Shown here one piece after another: positions 7,695 through 15,065 of a stretch of 41,830 bases of DNA. The number at the start of each line of letters is the position of its first letter. Within the stretch, counting starts at the first letter, position 1. The stretch lies in the NCBI GenBank assembly GCA_023428265.1, contig JAEYYW010000072.1, positions 1 through 41,830 on the forward strand. Direction: 5' to 3'. Position numbers and translations under genes: made by a program. A model generated the notes under the pieces. The model was not told the DNA's origin. It searched no databases and worked only from the letters and a program-made list of their open reading frames with translations. This DNA comes from Bacillota bacterium (GTDB taxonomy: Bacteria; Bacillota; Clostridia; Christensenellales; UMGS416).

Positions 7695-7973
7695 ATGGGC
7701 ATCAGGAAACGCATTGCCGATGCGCTGGAGCTGCAACAGGATGTGGCGCTCAACCTGCCGATGCTGCACATCACCGGCAGCGAGCGCCTGCTCCTGGAAA
7801 ACCACCGTGGGTTGCTGGAGTATGCCCGAGACAGGATCAGGGTTGCCACCACCGCCGGCGTTGTGGAGATCGAGGGCGATGACCTGGCAATCCGCTCGGT
7901 GGGGCGTGACGACCTGCTCATCACAGGCGTGCTCCACACTGTGAAATTGGGCAATGCCGGGGTGAAGCGTTGA
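7695..7973 (+). CDS. yqfC: Sporulation protein YqfC (YabP/YqfC family)
   Basis: A 92-residue sporulation protein of the YabP/YqfC family, thought to act in the mother cell; molecular role unknown. Family features are the basic start MGIRKRIADALELQQDV, then an all-beta body with LPMLHITGSERLLLENHRG and the VVEIEGDDLAIRSVG segment. ATG 7695 follows a GGGGGG site. The gene overlaps yqfD by four bases and both probably share a transcript. A CATAGATT at 7656-7663 resembles a sigma-E -10 box (CATACAnT) and GTCTTTTT about 13 bases upstream is a weak -35, consistent with sigma-E control in B. subtilis, but this is only suggestive. Confidence 0.92.
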   Translation: MGIRKRIADALELQQDVALNLPMLHITGSERLLLENHRGLLEYARDRIRVATTAGVVEIEGDDLAIRSVGRDDLLITGVLHTVKLGNAGVKR

Positions 7974-9145
7974 AAGCGTGGTTGTGGCAATTCCTGGTTG
8001 GGTGTGTTACAATTAAAGTTGAAGGTTTGAAACTGCTTCAGTTTGTCAGCGACGCGGCGGCGCAGGGCGTCCGGTTCCAAAGTCTGGAGCGGGAAGGCTA
8101 CAGCCGGCTTGTCGCCGCGGTGAACTGGCGGGACTATAAACGGCTTGTGAAACTGGCACACAATAGGCCGTTCAGAATTGTGGAGCTTTCCAGCGCCGGG
8201 CTGCCGGCTGTTGCGTCAAAGGCGCTCAGGAGGCTTGCGTTTACGATCGGCATGATAGCGTGTGTTGCCGTGCTGGCCGTTACAAACATGTTTATCCTGG
8301 ATGTGCGCGTGACCGGCTGCACCCGGGCGGGGCTTGAGGCCAAGGTGCTTGAGATTGCGCAATCCCAGGGGCTGAGGCCCGGTGCGGGCAAGTCGGCAGT
8401 GGATCTGCACACTGTGGAAAATTCGCTGATGCTTCAGCTTGGTGAGATATCTTTTGCCGCCGTGCGTGTGAACGGCGTGGTCGCCACCGTGAATGTGGTG
8501 GAGGGCGTGCAGCCGCCCCAGTTGGTGGACAAGGAGTCGCCCTGCAACATCACAGCCACCCGCGACGGTGTGGTGCGCAAGGTCGTGGTGTATGACGGCA
8601 GCCCGCAGGTTGCCGCAGGCGATACGGTGAAGCGCGGCCAGCTGCTGGTGGCAAGCGCGGTCACGGGTGCGGAAGGGGTCCGCATGGCCCATGCCAGGGC
8701 TGAAGTGATGGCCAGTGTGTGGGTGGAGGGCCGGGCAGAGTCACCGCTGTTTGCAGCGATGAACCGCCGCACCGGCAAAACAGCGGCGAAGCAGCGGCTG
8801 GAGTTTGCCGGTTATGCAATCCCCATCGGCGGGCAGGGCCCGGAGGGTTTCGCCCGTTTCGACACGGAGGAGACCGCCCAATACCTGCTGGGGCAGGGCC
8901 TCAAGGGGCCGAAGCTTGTTACGACGCGGTATTATGAAACCGGGGAAGCCACGGCGGAGAAGAATTTTCAGACCGCGCTGGACGGGGCGCTGCAGCAGGC
9001 GCTGGAAAGCGCTCTGGCTGCCGTGCCGCAGGGCGCGCAGATGCTTGGAAGCCGCACCGATTATGTTTATGAGGATGGGTCCATCCTAGTAAGGGTGTTT
9101 ATAGAGATTTTGGTAAACATCGCGGCGGAGACGCCGGTGAGTTGA
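7970..9145 (+). CDS. yqfD: Sporulation protein YqfD
   Basis: A 391-residue membrane protein required for efficient sporulation in relatives, function unknown. The N-terminal 85 residues hold the GVRF...REGYSRLVA block, one membrane helix follows (about residues 86-112, IGMIACVAVLAVTNMFI), and the rest is an extracytoplasmic domain with VTGC near its beginning and conserved SPCNITATRDGVVRKVVVYDG and AGDTVKRGQLLVA segments resembling a lipoyl-like hairpin. The start is TTG 7970, overlapping the yqfC stop, with a GGGGTG site. The C-terminal NYVYEDGS-type motif (TDYVYEDGSILVRVFIE) is also typical. The gene is followed by phoH after 19 bases. Confidence 0.92.
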   Translation: MKAWLWQFLVGCVTIKVEGLKLLQFVSDAAAQGVRFQSLEREGYSRLVAAVNWRDYKRLVKLAHNRPFRIVELSSAGLPAVASKALRRLAFTIGMIACVAVLAVTNMFILDVRVTGCTRAGLEAKVLEIAQSQGLRPGAGKSAVDLHTVENSLMLQLGEISFAAVRVNGVVATVNVVEGVQPPQLVDKESPCNITATRDGVVRKVVVYDGSPQVAAGDTVKRGQLLVASAVTGAEGVRMAHARAEVMASVWVEGRAESPLFAAMNRRTGKTAAKQRLEFAGYAIPIGGQGPEGFARFDTEETAQYLLGQGLKGPKLVTTRYYETGEATAEKNFQTALDGALQQALESALAAVPQGAQMLGSRTDYVYEDGSILVRVFIEILVNIAAETPVS

Positions 9146-9164
9146 ACCGCAGGAGGAAGGCCGG

Positions 9165-10181
9165 TTGACGGACGAAAGAGTGGAAAAGCACATCCGCATG
9201 GGCTCCAATGATGAGGTAGCGGCGCTTTTCGGGAATTTTGACGAGAACCTCAAGACAATGGAATGCGAGCTGAGTGTTCGCATCGCACCCCGCGACAGCG
9301 ACCTGGTGATCACCGGGCTGCCGCAAGGCGTGGAGTTGGCCGCCGAGGTGATTGACAAGCTGGGCGATATGCTGAAAAGCCACGAAAACATTGACAAAGG
9401 CCGCATCCGCTACGCCATTGAGCTGGCACGCGAGGGCAACGCCAACCTCATCACCGAGATCATGACCGACGTGCTGATCGTGACGCACCGCGGAAAGCAG
9501 ATCAAGTGCAAAACGGTGGGGCAGAAGAAGCTGGTGAACGCCGCAAGGGCCAACACGCTGGTGTTCGCCGTGGGGCCTGCCGGCACAGGCAAGACCTATC
9601 TTGCCATGGCGATGGCCGTGGTGGCGCTCAAAAACAAGGAAGTCAGCCGCATCGTGCTCACGCGCCCGGCTGTGGAAGCCGGAGAGAAGCTGGGCTTTTT
9701 GCCCGGCGATCTGCAAAACAAGGTGGATCCCTATCTCAGGCCGCTCTATGACGCGCTCTATGAGATGATCGGCACCGAGGCCTACGCCAGGCTCCTGGAG
9801 CGCGGTGTGATTGAGGTTGCGCCGATGGCCTACATGCGCGGCCGCACGCTGAACGACGCTTTTGTGATACTGGACGAGGCGCAGAACACCACCGTCGAGC
9901 AAATGAAGATGTTCCTGACCCGCCTGGGCCAGGGTTCCAAAATGATCATCAACGGCGACGTGACCCAGATCGACCTGCCGCCGGACAAGCGGTCGGGGCT
10001 GGTGGACGCCGTGGAGGTGCTCCGCAATGTGCCGGACATCGCCGTGGTGAATCTGACCGCCCGCGACGTGGTGCGCCACGAGCTTGTGCAAAACATCATC
10101 AAGGCATACGAGCAGCACAGCAGCAGAAGGCCGCCGCAACACCCGCAGCATCCGGCCGAGCGTGAAGGAAGGCGCAAGTGA
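9165..10181 (+). CDS. phoH: PhoH-like ATPase
   Basis: A 338-residue cytoplasmic P-loop ATPase of the PhoH/YbeZ family, linked to RNA metabolism together with YbeY. It has an N-terminal KH-like region (about residues 20-90), Walker A GPAGTGKT near residue 135 and Walker B in VILDEAQNTT, followed by the INGDVTQIDLP sensor segment. Translation starts at TTG 9165 after a clear AGGAGGAAGG site; no ATG in the right place competes. The last 30 residues are rich in Arg, Pro, Gln and His and unlike the family core. The stop overlaps the pgpH start by four bases, implying translational coupling. Confidence 0.95.
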   Translation: MTDERVEKHIRMGSNDEVAALFGNFDENLKTMECELSVRIAPRDSDLVITGLPQGVELAAEVIDKLGDMLKSHENIDKGRIRYAIELAREGNANLITEIMTDVLIVTHRGKQIKCKTVGQKKLVNAARANTLVFAVGPAGTGKTYLAMAMAVVALKNKEVSRIVLTRPAVEAGEKLGFLPGDLQNKVDPYLRPLYDALYEMIGTEAYARLLERGVIEVAPMAYMRGRTLNDAFVILDEAQNTTVEQMKMFLTRLGQGSKMIINGDVTQIDLPPDKRSGLVDAVEVLRNVPDIAVVNLTARDVVRHELVQNIIKAYEQHSSRRPPQHPQHPAEREGRRK

Positions 10182-12352
10182 ACCAGCAAAATGGCAAACC
10201 CGCAAAAATGCCCTCCAGGGCAGTGATTGGCCGCGCCGTGATGGGGCTGGCTTGCTGGCTGGTCATTGTCGCGATGGTGATGCTCAACGTGATTCCTCGG
10301 CGCCATGTGCTGGCAGCCGGCGATATTGCCCGCGAAGACATCAAGGCCACCCGCGATGTGGTGGATGACGTGACCACCGAAAAGCTCCGGCAGGCCGCCA
10401 TTGACAGTGTGCCGGACAAATACCGCCAGGACGACGCCGTCACGCTGGATGTGCTCAACAGGATTGACGAGTGCTTCAGCGCCATTGACCTGGTGCGGAG
10501 TAACGGCGTGGCTGAAGTCCGCAAGCTGGACAACAAAGCCGCTTCGCTCGCTTATCGCGACGACGCCGGCCAGGTGCAGTTCACAGAGTTCTTCCTGCGG
10601 CAGTGCCACGAGGAGTTGCCGGGCAGCTTTACCGACGAAGACGTGCGCTATATCATCCTGGGCCCCGAAAGAACGCTGGAAGAGCTCAAGAGCAAGATTG
10701 TTACGCTGGTCACCCAGGCGCTGAAAAGCGGCATCAAGCCCGACTACCTGCAAGACAGGATGTCGGCGGTGAACACTGAGATCATCAACCCGCTGAACCG
10801 TTTTGATGACGACACCCAGCGGCTTGGCATGAACATTGTATCCACCTATCTGAAGGCCAACTTCATCTTTGATGAGGAAGCCACCGCCGAAGCCCGCAGG
10901 AAAGCCGCAGCCGATGTGCAGCCTGAGATCGTCCGCCAGGACCAGATCATTGTGCAAAACGGCCACCCGGTCACCGAAGCCCAACTGGAGCTGCTGCGCA
11001 AGCTGGGCATGCTGGACGAAAGCGACCCGCACATCCTGATGTATGTGGGCGTGGGCCTGCTCACGGCCATTCTGCTGCTGATTGTGTGGCTGACGCTCAT
11101 TTTGTTTGAGCCTGAGATATTCAGGAGTTTCCGCCGCCTGTTGTTGCTCTGCATCATCCTGTCGCTGTCCGTGGCCGCAATGTGGGCGGGGCGGTCGCTG
11201 CATTACTATTTCCTGCTCTCCACGGCAGGGGTCATGTTCGTCTCCGTGCTGCTCAACCAGCGGTTGGCTTTTGCGGTTAACCCGGTTCTTGCGCTCTTTG
11301 CCGGCATGATCGCCGGCAGCGACGGCAACGGCGCATTCACCTCCGCCGCGATGCCGGCGGCAATTTCGGCACTGGCCGGCGGCGCCGCGGCGCTGTTTGT
11401 AATTCGCCGCTCGCCGCACCGCTCCACGCTGATGCTGTCTGGCATTGTGGCCGGCTTTGTTTCCGCCGTGGTGGTGGTCGCGGTTGATCTGGTCACAGCG
11501 ATGGATTGGCAGGCGATCCTCAGGGATTTCGGCGCCGGTCTGGCCGGCGGCCTTGTAAGCGCGATGCTCTGCCTGGGCACGCTGCCGCTTTGGGAGTTCC
11601 TCTTCAAAGTGGTCACCCCAATGCGCCTGCTGGAGCTGGGCAACCCCAATCATCCGCTTTTGAAGCGCCTGTTGGTGGAGGCACCCGGCACCTATCACCA
11701 CAGCATTGTGGTGGGCAACCTGGCCGAAAGCGCTGCCGAGGCTGTAGGGGCCAACCCGCTGCTCACCCGCACCGGCGCCTATTATCATGATGTGGGCAAG
11801 ATCCTGCGGCCTTATTTCTTTACTGAGAACCAACTGGGAGGCGACAGCCCCCATGATTCCATCACGCCGGAGCTTTCCAAGCGCATCCTCACCGCCCACA
11901 CGAAGGACGGTTTAGAGCTGGGCCAAAAATATGGGCTGCCCGAGCAGGTGCAGGACATCATCCAGCAGCACCATGGCACCACGCCGGTGATGTTTTTCTA
12001 CCACAAGGCGGTGCAGCAGGCCAAAGAAGGGGAGACCGTCTCGCTGGATGATTACCGCTATACCGGCCCCAAGCCACAAACAAGGGAAGCGGCTATTATC
12101 ATGCTGGCCGACTCTGTGGAAGCCGGCGCCCGCACGCTGAAGGATCACTCCCAGGAAAAGCTTGATGAATTCATCCAGCACATTGTGAACATGAAGCTGG
12201 AAGACGGTCAGCTGGACGACTGCGACCTGACCCTCAGGGATATCAGCCTGGTTTCCGGCGAGTTTCGCAAGGTGCTGGGCGGTGTGTTCCATGAGCGGGT
12301 CAGTTACCCCGCAACGGAGCCGGTCAAGAAGGAGGGAGTTGCGAAATGGTGA
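10178..12352 (+). CDS. pgpH: 7TM-HD cyclic-di-AMP phosphodiesterase PgpH (YqfF)
   Basis: A 724-residue membrane protein that hydrolyses c-di-AMP. Domains in order: a membrane helix (about residues 18-40), an extracytoplasmic 7TMR-HDED region (about 45-285), a bundle of about seven membrane helices (290-480), and a cytoplasmic HD domain (about 500-690) with metal-binding His/Asp in TYHHSIVVGNLAE, GAYYHDVGK and QHHGTTP. Translation starts at GTG 10178, overlapping phoH by four bases; its end overlaps ybeY by seven. The phoH-pgpH-ybeY order is conserved in Firmicutes. All metal ligands of the HD fold seem present, so it should be active. Confidence 0.95.
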   Translation: MNQQNGKPAKMPSRAVIGRAVMGLACWLVIVAMVMLNVIPRRHVLAAGDIAREDIKATRDVVDDVTTEKLRQAAIDSVPDKYRQDDAVTLDVLNRIDECFSAIDLVRSNGVAEVRKLDNKAASLAYRDDAGQVQFTEFFLRQCHEELPGSFTDEDVRYIILGPERTLEELKSKIVTLVTQALKSGIKPDYLQDRMSAVNTEIINPLNRFDDDTQRLGMNIVSTYLKANFIFDEEATAEARRKAAADVQPEIVRQDQIIVQNGHPVTEAQLELLRKLGMLDESDPHILMYVGVGLLTAILLLIVWLTLILFEPEIFRSFRRLLLLCIILSLSVAAMWAGRSLHYYFLLSTAGVMFVSVLLNQRLAFAVNPVLALFAGMIAGSDGNGAFTSAAMPAAISALAGGAAALFVIRRSPHRSTLMLSGIVAGFVSAVVVVAVDLVTAMDWQAILRDFGAGLAGGLVSAMLCLGTLPLWEFLFKVVTPMRLLELGNPNHPLLKRLLVEAPGTYHHSIVVGNLAESAAEAVGANPLLTRTGAYYHDVGKILRPYFFTENQLGGDSPHDSITPELSKRILTAHTKDGLELGQKYGLPEQVQDIIQQHHGTTPVMFFYHKAVQQAKEGETVSLDDYRYTGPKPQTREAAIIMLADSVEAGARTLKDHSQEKLDEFIQHIVNMKLEDGQLDDCDLTLRDISLVSGEFRKVLGGVFHERVSYPATEPVKKEGVAKW

Positions 12353-12837
12353 GGATTCTGCTGGATGTGGAGGAAGGTTTCGAGCGCTTTTCCCAGTTGG
12401 AAGGCCCCGTCACCGAGGCTGTCCGCGCGGCGGTGTTGCATGCCGGCGGGCCGGATAAGGCGCAGGTGGGGCTGCTGATTGTGGGCGACGAGTCCATCCG
12501 GGAGTTCAATCTGGAGCACCGGGGAATCGACCGGGCTACCGATGTGCTCAGCTTTCCAATGCTGGAGCCCGGTCAGCAGATCACAGATGTGGATATGGAC
12601 CCGGAGACCGGCGAGGTGGTGCTCGGTGATATCGTGATTTCCTTGCCGGCAGTAGAGCGGCAGGCGGAGGAATATGGCCACAGCATCAGCCGTGAAGCAG
12701 CATTTCTGGCCGTGCATGGCGCGCTGCACCTGATGGGTCATGACCATGAGCAAGAGGGCCAGCGGCAGGAGATGCGCGCCGCGGAGGAAGCGGTGCTGCA
12801 ATCCCTGGGCCTGACAAGACAGGGGGAAGAACCATGA
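12346..12837 (+). CDS. ybeY: Endoribonuclease YbeY
   Basis: A 163-residue zinc-dependent endoribonuclease for 16S rRNA 3' maturation and ribosome quality control. The catalytic zinc motif is complete: HGALHLMGHDH carries the three histidines of the HxxxHxxxxxH pattern. Upstream blocks LNLEHRGIDRATDVLSFP-like and GDIVIS are also present. ATG 12346 follows AGGAGG in the 3' end of pgpH. In Bacillus a diacylglycerol kinase gene normally follows; here it is missing and cdd comes next, overlapping by four bases. Confidence 0.96.
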   Translation: MVRILLDVEEGFERFSQLEGPVTEAVRAAVLHAGGPDKAQVGLLIVGDESIREFNLEHRGIDRATDVLSFPMLEPGQQITDVDMDPETGEVVLGDIVISLPAVERQAEEYGHSISREAAFLAVHGALHLMGHDHEQEGQRQEMRAAEEAVLQSLGLTRQGEEP

Positions 12838-13217
12838 CCAACGCGGAACTTGTGGAAAAGGCGCGCCAGGCGCGCTTGAACGCCTATTCTCCCTATTCGG
12901 GCTTCAAAGTGGGCGCATGCCTGGTTGCGAAAAGCGGAAAGGTATATGCGGGTTGCAACGTGGAGAGTGTTTCCTACACACCCACCTGCTGCGCCGAGCG
13001 CACGGCGCTGTTTTCAGCCGTGGCAGCGGGGGAGCGGGAGTTTGAGACCATCGCCGTGGCCTGTGATGGGAAAAAGCCCGCGTGGCCCTGCGGTGTGTGC
13101 AGGCAGGCGTTGATGGAGTTTTCACCGGGCATGAAGGTGCTTGCAGCCGGAGAAACCGGCGGGTGGGAAGAAGCAGCCTTGCGCGAGCTTCTGCCAAAGG
13201 CGTTTACGGAGTTTTAG
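12834..13217 (+). CDS. cdd: Cytidine deaminase
   Basis: Deaminates cytidine and deoxycytidine to uridine forms in pyrimidine salvage. The 127-residue length and the zinc ligands CAERTA and PCGVCRQ (three cysteines, as in the small tetrameric Bacillus-type enzyme) define the family; the catalytic Glu is in CAE. The conserved YSPYSGFKVGA start and GCNVES substrate motif are intact. ATG 12834 overlaps the ybeY stop and GGGGGAAG is the site. The stop codon abuts a large palindromic element that probably ends the yqfC-cdd transcript. Confidence 0.97.
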   Translation: MTNAELVEKARQARLNAYSPYSGFKVGACLVAKSGKVYAGCNVESVSYTPTCCAERTALFSAVAAGEREFETIAVACDGKKPAWPCGVCRQALMEFSPGMKVLAAGETGGWEEAALRELLPKAFTEF

Positions 13218-13293
13218 GAAATCCCCCCTGCCCCCGCGGGGGCATCCCCCCTTGATTTTAGCCTTCGGCAAAAACAAAGGGGGTAGGGATTTC
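13217..13293. repeat. Multi-arm palindromic element after cdd (probable terminator or intergenic repeat)
   Basis: Nested inverted repeats begin at the cdd stop: outer arms GAAATCCC (13218-13225) and GGGATTTC (13286-13293), then a perfect 16-base palindrome TGCCCCCGCGGGGGCA (13229-13244), and a third pair CCCCCTT (13247-13253) and AAGGGGG (13277-13283) enclosing a small GCC-TTC-GGC hairpin (13261-13269). As RNA this folds like a two- or three-armed cruciform. There is no long T-tract, so it resembles a dispersed palindromic repeat more than a plain terminator. Confidence 0.6.
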
Positions 13294-13391
13294 TATTTCA
13301 AACTTTTATGTAGATGAACGAACATGGCTGACTATGGCGGTCAATGTACGGTCCGGTCTCTGCACCGGCCCGAGATTAATTCGAGGATAAT

Positions 13392-14297
13392 ATGAGCAAT
13401 ACATTCCATTCTGGTTTCATTACCCTGACCGGCCGCAGCAACGCCGGCAAATCAACACTGCTCAACGCCCTTGTGGGCGAAAAAGTGGCCATTGTTTCCG
13501 ACCGGCCCCAGACCACCCGCAACACGATCCGGGGCGTGCTCACCGGCGAAGGCTATCAGATGGTGTTCGTGGATACGCCTGGCCTGCACAAGCCCCGCAC
13601 CCGCCTGGGTGAATACATGGTGCAATCTGTCCGGGCTGCGCTGGATGGCGTGGATGCCGTGCTGGCAGTCTTCGACGCTTCCGAGCCCACTGGCGCCGGT
13701 GACCGCGCCGTGCTGGAAAGTGTGAAGGATGTCGGCGTGCCGGTGATCGCAGTGCTCAACAAGATTGACAAAATCGATAAAAAGGAGCTTCTGCCCCGCA
13801 TGGTGGAGCTGGGCAAGCTGCCCTATGTCAAGGATATCGTGCCGCTTTCCGCCAAAACCGGAGACGGTGTGGAGATACTGAAAAAGCTGCTGCTTGACCT
13901 GCTGCCTGAAGGCCCGATGTATTTTGAGGCCGACGACTACACCGACCAGCCGGAGTTCAAAATCGTGGCGGAGATTGTGCGTGAAAAGCTGATCAACCAG
14001 CTTCTGGAGGAAGTGCCCCACGGCATTGGCGTGGAAGTGCTCGCGATGAAGCCGGATGAAGAAGGCAAGATCGAGATTGACGCCACCATTTACTGCGAGC
14101 GCCAGACCCACAAGGCCATCATCATCGGCCGGCAGGGCAGCATGCTCCGGCTCATCGGCACCCAGGCCCGCCGCGAGCTGCAGGGCATCCTGGGCGCACC
14201 GGTGCATTTGCAGCTGTGGGTGAAGGTGAAGGAGGGCTGGCGCGACAGCCCTGCCGCCATGCGCGACCTGGGCTACGACAGCCGTGAGATAGAATAA
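13392..14297 (+). CDS. era: Ribosome-assembly GTPase Era
   Basis: A 301-residue GTPase that binds the 16S rRNA 3' end during 30S assembly. G1 is GRSNAGKST, the switch region RPQTTRN follows, G3 is DTPG and G4 is NKID. The C-terminal KH RNA-binding domain (about 200-290) shows the IIGRQGSMLRLIG motif and ends with the usual KVKEGWRDSP segment and LGYD. The site is GAGGATAAT before ATG 13392. A hairpin GGTCCGGT...ACCGGCCC near 13352-13373 lies in the leader. recO follows four bases after the stop, as in most Firmicutes. Confidence 0.97.
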   Translation: MSNTFHSGFITLTGRSNAGKSTLLNALVGEKVAIVSDRPQTTRNTIRGVLTGEGYQMVFVDTPGLHKPRTRLGEYMVQSVRAALDGVDAVLAVFDASEPTGAGDRAVLESVKDVGVPVIAVLNKIDKIDKKELLPRMVELGKLPYVKDIVPLSAKTGDGVEILKKLLLDLLPEGPMYFEADDYTDQPEFKIVAEIVREKLINQLLEEVPHGIGVEVLAMKPDEEGKIEIDATIYCERQTHKAIIIGRQGSMLRLIGTQARRELQGILGAPVHLQLWVKVKEGWRDSPAAMRDLGYDSREIE

Positions 14298-14300
14298 CCC

Positions 14301-15056
14301 GTGGCTGTGCTTGTGACGCGGGGCATCGTGCTCCGGGCGGTGAATTACCGTGAGACAAGCCGCATCCTGACGCTGTTTAGCTAGGACCGCGGCCGCATTA
14401 CCGTATCCGCCAAGGGGTGCCTCAGGCCCAAATGCCGGGAGCGTGCCGCGTCTGAGCAGTTCACGTTGGGTGAATACGGCCTTTCCGAGCGAGCCTGCCG
14501 CTATTATCTGAACACTGCCTGCATTGAGAATGCACATTACAACCTGCGCTTTGACATCGACCGGCTGGCGATGGCCACCTATTTTTGCGAGCTTTGCGAA
14601 AGTGTGCTCAATGAAGAGGAGCCCCAACCGGAGTTGTTTGACCTGTTGGCCGCCATGCTTGCCGCGCTCTGTGATCAAAAGACAGACCCGCAGATTGCCC
14701 GCATTGTGTTTGAGGCAAAGGCGATGGACCTGCTGGGTTTTCGTCCGGAGGTGTCTTCCTGTGCGGCCTGCGGCGGTGTGCTGCCGGAGAAGCTGTGGTT
14801 TTCCACTGCTGCCGGCGGTTTGATCTGCGAAGCCTGCAAGGCCGAGGCTTCCGACGCAAGGCCCATACTGCCCGGCGCGGCGGCGTTTCTGCGCCAGGTG
14901 CTTGCGTGGGAGATTGAGCGTATAAACGTGCTCAAGCCTGCTCCGGCTGTACTGGAGAGCCTGGAGCAGGCTTGGCGTCCGTTTATCAAGTGGCACCTGG
15001 AGAAAACCTATCGGATCGACGGGTTCCTGGATAAGTTCAGAAACACCGTGCAGTAA
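14301..15056 (+). pseudogene. recO: DNA repair protein RecO with an in-frame amber codon
   Basis: RecO loads RecA by displacing SSB. Reading from GTG 14301 (or GTG 14307) gives a normal RecO N-terminus (VTRGIVLRAVNYRETSRILT) until a TAG at 14382-14384, after which the same frame continues as RecO to 15056: DRGRITVSAKG, the helical domain, and a C-terminal zinc site with CAACGG and CEACKAE. Without the stop the protein would be 251 residues, the usual length. The amber codon falls in the N-terminal OB-fold, where relatives often have Lys, Arg or Glu. It could be a nonsense mutation, a base-calling error or, less likely, readthrough. Restart at TTG 14466 would lose the OB-fold. Confidence 0.88.
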
Positions 15057-15065
15057 TGCGTTTCC

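Noticed and set aside
9830..11899. A 689-codon open frame on the minus strand opposite phoH and pgpH
   Set aside because: It is antisense to two clearly conserved genes, has no ribosome binding site and reads as low-complexity sequence rich in His, Gln and Arg, typical of a shadow frame in GC-rich coding DNA.
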